Assembly (NCBI GenBank): GCA_002786855.1
Contig: PCUU01000015.1
Span: 1-64,000, forward strand
Source: Cytophagales bacterium CG12_big_fil_rev_8_21_14_0_65_40_12
GTDB lineage: Bacteria > Bacteroidota > Bacteroidia > Cytophagales > Cyclobacteriaceae
Length of the DNA stretch: 64,000 bases
Reading direction: 5' to 3'
In this document: piece by piece, positions 60,996-64,000 of the stretch
Numbering within the stretch: the stretch's first letter is position 1
Layout of the letters: each line of letters starts with the position of its first letter
The notes under the pieces: generated by a model
What the model saw: only the letters and a program-made list of their open reading frames with translations
What the model was told of the DNA's origin: nothing
Database searches by the model: none
Position numbers and translations under genes: made by a program

Positions 60996-62643
60996 AAAGT
61001 ACGCCAGCCACCCTCATTACAAAGCGCCAACCGGCAATACCTTAAATGCCAAATCATGGCAAACTGAGGCTCCTTTGCGCATGTTGCTCAATAATTTGGA
61101 TGCTGAAGTTGCTGAAGATCCATCGAAATTGGTGGTGTACGGAGGAACGGGTCAAGCGGCTCGGAGTCCAGAGGCATTGCAGAAAATCATTGAATGCTTA
61201 TTAAAGTTAGAAGATGACCAAAGTCTTTTGGTGCAGTCTGGCAAGGCGGTGGGGATTATTCCTACTCATACCGAAGCGCCAAGGGTGCTAATTGCCAATA
61301 GCAATTTGGTGCCCAATTGGGCCAATTGGGAACACTTCAATGAGCTTCGAGAAAAGGGCTTGATGATGTACGGGCAGATGACTGCGGGCAGCTGGATTTA
61401 TATCGGAAGCCAAGGCATTCTTCAAGGTACTTATGAAACTTTTGTGGCTTGTGGCGTAAAGCATTTCCAAGGCGATTTAAAGCATAAGCTGATCGTTACG
61501 GGCGGTTTAGGGGGAATGGGTGGCGCTCAGCCTTTAGCCGCAACCATGGCCGGAGCTACATTTTTAGGGGTAGATATAGACCCTGCTAGAATTCAAAAGC
61601 GCCTAGATACTCGCTACATCGATAAGATGACCCATTCTTATGAAGAGGCAAAAAAATGGGCTTTGGAAGCAAAGGAGAAAGGTGAAGCCATTTCTATTGG
61701 TTTGGTGGGAGATATCGGTGATGTTTTAGAAAGGCTTTTACAAGACAATGTGATTCCTGAAATCCTAACTGATCAGACTTCGGCACACGACCCGATCAAC
61801 GGCTATATTCCTAATGGCTTAAGCCTCGCGGAGGCAGACGAACTGAGAAAAACAGACGAGAAAGCCTATAAAGACAAATCGCTGAAAAGTATGGCGCGTC
61901 ACGTTGGCTTTATGCTCGAAATGATGAAGAGGGGTAGTGTCACTTTCGATTATGGCAATAATCTGCGCGAATTTGCCCGTCAAGGTGGTCAAACAAGCGC
62001 ATTTGATTTCCCTGGTTTCGTACCCGCCTATGTTCGTCCACTTTTCTGTGAAGGAAAAGGCCCTTTCCGTTGGGCGGCACTCTCTGGCGACCCAGAGGAT
62101 ATTTACACCACCGATCAGGCTTTGATCGAAGCTTTTCCAGAAAACACCCATCTCATTAACTGGTTGAAGAAAGCGAGAGAACGTGTGGCTTTCCAAGGCC
62201 TGCCTTGTAGAATCTGCTGGTTAGGAATGGGAGAAAGAGAAAAAGCAGGATTGATTTTCAATGATTTGGTCAGAACGGGCAAAGTAAAAGCACCGATTGT
62301 GATCGGTCGAGATCATTTAGATTGCGGTTCTGTGGCTTCACCCAATCGAGAAACAGAAGGTATGCTCGATGGCAGCGATGCCGTATCCGATTGGACCTTG
62401 TTGAATTTGATGGGCAATACCAGTGGAGGTGCGACTTGGGTTTCCTTCCATCATGGAGGTGGCGTAGGAATGGGCTATTCTCAACATGCAGGTATGGTGG
62501 TTTTAGCCGATGGCACCGATCGTGCTGAAAGATGTCTCAAAAGAGTTTTGCATATTGACCCTGCAATGGGTGTGATTCGCCATGCAGATGCAGGTTATGA
62601 AACCGCTATTGCAAAGAGTGATGAATTCGGATTGACCCTTTGA
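60973..62643 (+). CDS. hutU: urocanate hydratase
   Basis: A 556-residue urocanase, hydrating urocanate to imidazolonepropionate with NAD+ as an electrophile. Motifs: [48 protein letters not shown] (NAD-binding), [33 protein letters not shown] and [19 protein letters not shown]. Complete and coupled to hutH by overlap. The orphan gene at 62717 separates it from hutI. Confidence 0.97.
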   Translation: MNYSKFTEKYASHPHYKAPTGNTLNAKSWQTEAPLRMLLNNLDAEVAEDPSKLVVYGGTGQAARSPEALQKIIECLLKLEDDQSLLVQSGKAVGIIPTHTEAPRVLIANSNLVPNWANWEHFNELREKGLMMYGQMTAGSWIYIGSQGILQGTYETFVACGVKHFQGDLKHKLIVTGGLGGMGGAQPLAATMAGATFLGVDIDPARIQKRLDTRYIDKMTHSYEEAKKWALEAKEKGEAISIGLVGDIGDVLERLLQDNVIPEILTDQTSAHDPINGYIPNGLSLAEADELRKTDEKAYKDKSLKSMARHVGFMLEMMKRGSVTFDYGNNLREFARQGGQTSAFDFPGFVPAYVRPLFCEGKGPFRWAALSGDPEDIYTTDQALIEAFPENTHLINWLKKARERVAFQGLPCRICWLGMGEREKAGLIFNDLVRTGKVKAPIVIGRDHLDCGSVASPNRETEGMLDGSDAVSDWTLLNLMGNTSGGATWVSFHHGGGVGMGYSQHAGMVVLADGTDRAERCLKRVLHIDPAMGVIRHADAGYETAIAKSDEFGLTL

Positions 62644-62716
62644 TTTTAATTCGCTGAATTTAGGTTTATGGTAAAATCTAAACTCTAAATTAAGGATCAA
62701 ACGAGCCTTTTAGAAA

Positions 62717-63214
62717 ATGAAACCAATTGATTCAACAATCGAGATATTGATCTGGAAACACTTTGGTGAAAGTGTTAATGAAAATTGGATTCAATGGGCT
62801 GTGGATATGATGATGGCAGGATTTGACACGGAACACTTAGTTGAATTAGCAGGAATAGATAAGCCATATAATCAGTTTGAGTTGGCAGAACTTACCGATA
62901 AAGTTTTTGATGAACTAGGGTTGGATTTTAAGGACGAAGATAGGGTGGTTATTGGCTATGCTACTTTTGTTGTCAAACAGGTATTATTAGGCAAAAGAGA
63001 TCTTCTGAAATCCCTGAAGCAACTGAGTAAATTGTGCATTGATACAGATTACAATCAAATAATATATGACTTCTATTTACTTTACTATGCTAAAGAAGAT
63101 TTACGCTATAGTGAGATGCAATGGTATTGGGATGGTGCAGATCGTGAAAATATAGATCAGATTTGTTTGGATCGATTTAGAAAATGGATAGAAGATTATG
63201 ACTCACAGCAATAA
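62717..63214 (+). CDS. hypothetical protein inside the hut operon
   Basis: A 165-residue acidic, helical protein without a signal peptide (STIEILIWKHFGESVNENWI, MMMAGFDTEHLVELAGIDKP, LYYAKEDLRYSEMQWYWDGA). No family recognised. It is not part of the known hut pathway. It lies 73 bp after hutU and overlaps the hutI start by 17 bp, so it should be co-expressed. It could be an inserted gene; the size and composition recall immunity-type proteins, but this is only an impression. Confidence 0.7.
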   Translation: MKPIDSTIEILIWKHFGESVNENWIQWAVDMMMAGFDTEHLVELAGIDKPYNQFELAELTDKVFDELGLDFKDEDRVVIGYATFVVKQVLLGKRDLLKSLKQLSKLCIDTDYNQIIYDFYLLYYAKEDLRYSEMQWYWDGADRENIDQICLDRFRKWIEDYDSQQ

Positions 63215-64000
63215 ACTCAAATTAATTGGCCCTTTTAAACAGCTCCTCACAATGGCAGACATGCCATTGAAAGGTGCGCTTAAAGATGAGCAATTAGCTG
63301 TCCTAGAAGGTGGTTTTGGGGTTTTGTGCGATGGAGAGACAATTAAGGAAGTTGGTCTTTTTGCCAATTTGTTAGATAGAAACAAGAGTGAAAACCTTGA
63401 GGTGATTGAGCTCGAAGGGGTTGTGGCCTTGCCGGGCTTTATCGATTCACATACTCATATCTGTTTTGCAGGAAGCCGGGCTAGAGATTATGCCATGCGC
63501 AATGCTGGAAAAACATACTTAGAAATGGCTGAACAAGGTGGAGGCATTTGGTATACCGTTACCCTAACCCGCCTAGCAAGTCAATCGGAATTAGAAACAG
63601 GAATTAAAACCAGGGCCGATCGCCATTTGGCAGAAGGCGTGACTACTATAGAAGTCAAGAGCGGCTATGGACTTTCGTTATCAGAAGAATTGAAAATGCT
63701 CAGGGCAATCAAACAGTCGAATGCTGAACATCAAGCTGATTTTATCCCGACCTGTTTAGCCGCGCATATGCTGCCCAAAGATTTTGAAGGTTCTAAAACT
63801 GAATACCTTGCTATGATGGCCAAAGAGCTTTTTCCTAAATTGAAGGAAGAAGGCCTCGCCAATCGCATCGATATTTTTGTAGAGTCGAGTGCCTTTTCTC
63901 CTGAAGAAGGGAAGGTCTATTTAGAAGAAGCCAAAGCCTTGGGTTTTGAGCTAACTGTGCATGCCGATCAATTTACGGTAGGTGGAAGTGCCTTGGCTGT
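63198..64000 (+). CDS. hutI: imidazolonepropionase, N-terminal part
   Basis: Open to the end of the window (267 codons visible of ~410 expected). Begins MTHSNKLKLIGPFKQLLTMA at ATG 63198. Amidohydrolase metal ligands are in LPGFIDSHTHICFAGSR, followed by TTIEVKSGYGLSLSEELKML and TVHADQFT (His ligand region). It hydrolyses imidazolonepropionate to formiminoglutamate, the third hut step. The C-terminal part lies beyond the window. Confidence 0.95.
   Translation, partial: MTHSNKLKLIGPFKQLLTMADMPLKGALKDEQLAVLEGGFGVLCDGETIKEVGLFANLLDRNKSENLEVIELEGVVALPGFIDSHTHICFAGSRARDYAMRNAGKTYLEMAEQGGGIWYTVTLTRLASQSELETGIKTRADRHLAEGVTTIEVKSGYGLSLSEELKMLRAIKQSNAEHQADFIPTCLAAHMLPKDFEGSKTEYLAMMAKELFPKLKEEGLANRIDIFVESSAFSPEEGKVYLEEAKALGFELTVHADQFTVGGSALA

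Noticed and set aside
1-64000. tRNA, rRNA, CRISPR arrays, integrase or transposase genes
   Set aside because: No cloverleaf sequence, regular repeat-spacer array or recombinase/transposase motif was noticed on either strand.

Overview
The window comes from a Bacteroidota chromosome, most likely a marine member of the Cytophagales (Roseivirga/Fulvivirga-like; the genus is a guess). The signs are moderate to low GC, start regions that mostly lack Shine-Dalgarno sequences, promoters that fit the TTTG-N19-21-TAnnTTTG pattern, Por/type IX secretion C-terminal modules on exported proteins, 7TM-LytS/LytTR regulatory pairs, a DUF6089 outer-membrane barrel, a carboxypeptidase-like-plus-plug TonB receptor, and a histidine-utilisation operon.

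Layout. 0-5 kb: tail of a DUF349 gene, a DUF2795 gene, a GMC oxidoreductase with its gluconate-dehydrogenase-subunit-3-like partner, and an M23 lipoprotein beside possible gene remnants. 5-10.6 kb: a 7TM sensor kinase with a LytTR regulator, convergent with a one-protein hybrid two-component sensor. 10.8-20.7 kb: a cell-surface region with two large proteins carrying type IX-like C-terminal modules, two beta-barrel proteins, a bactofilin and a large lipoprotein. Four intergenic regions here carry the same 9-bp direct repeat at exactly 21-bp spacing, the geometry used by LytTR regulators. 21-24.6 kb: a TPR sensor kinase with a NarL-type regulator and a free-standing LuxR HTH protein. 24.7-30.4 kb: a probable 3-keto-glycoside catabolic operon, with ispD upstream. 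30.8-37.4 kb: a bacteriocin-like island with an HlyD adaptor, a C39 peptidase ABC exporter, an HTH protein, two double-glycine peptides rich in GxxxG, a DUF3267 membrane zincin and four small membrane proteins. 37.6-59.4 kb: mostly housekeeping genes (queA, ABC subunits, recA, a PhoB/PhoR-like pair, RluA-type synthase, TonB receptor, ilvE, cobalamin adenosyltransferase, gatC, plsC). 59.4-64 kb: hutH-hutU-(orphan)-hutI under a divergent LysR regulator; hutI runs off the window.

Three things stand out. First, the putative LytTR operators tie the 7TM/LytTR pair to the surface-protein region. Second, there is a compact two-peptide export island. Third, the same unusual architecture appears twice: a single cargo gene (AAA_14-DUF4143 ATPase behind queA, Fic protein behind lysR) lies on the same strand directly downstream of a conserved gene, and a second copy of that gene's 3' end follows the cargo. 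The queA tail copies differ only at synonymous positions, which suggests that the copy came from another functional allele rather than from local duplication followed by decay. A 175-bp imperfect palindrome and a truncated gene start lie in the queA interval. No integrase, IS transposase, CRISPR array, tRNA or rRNA gene was seen.
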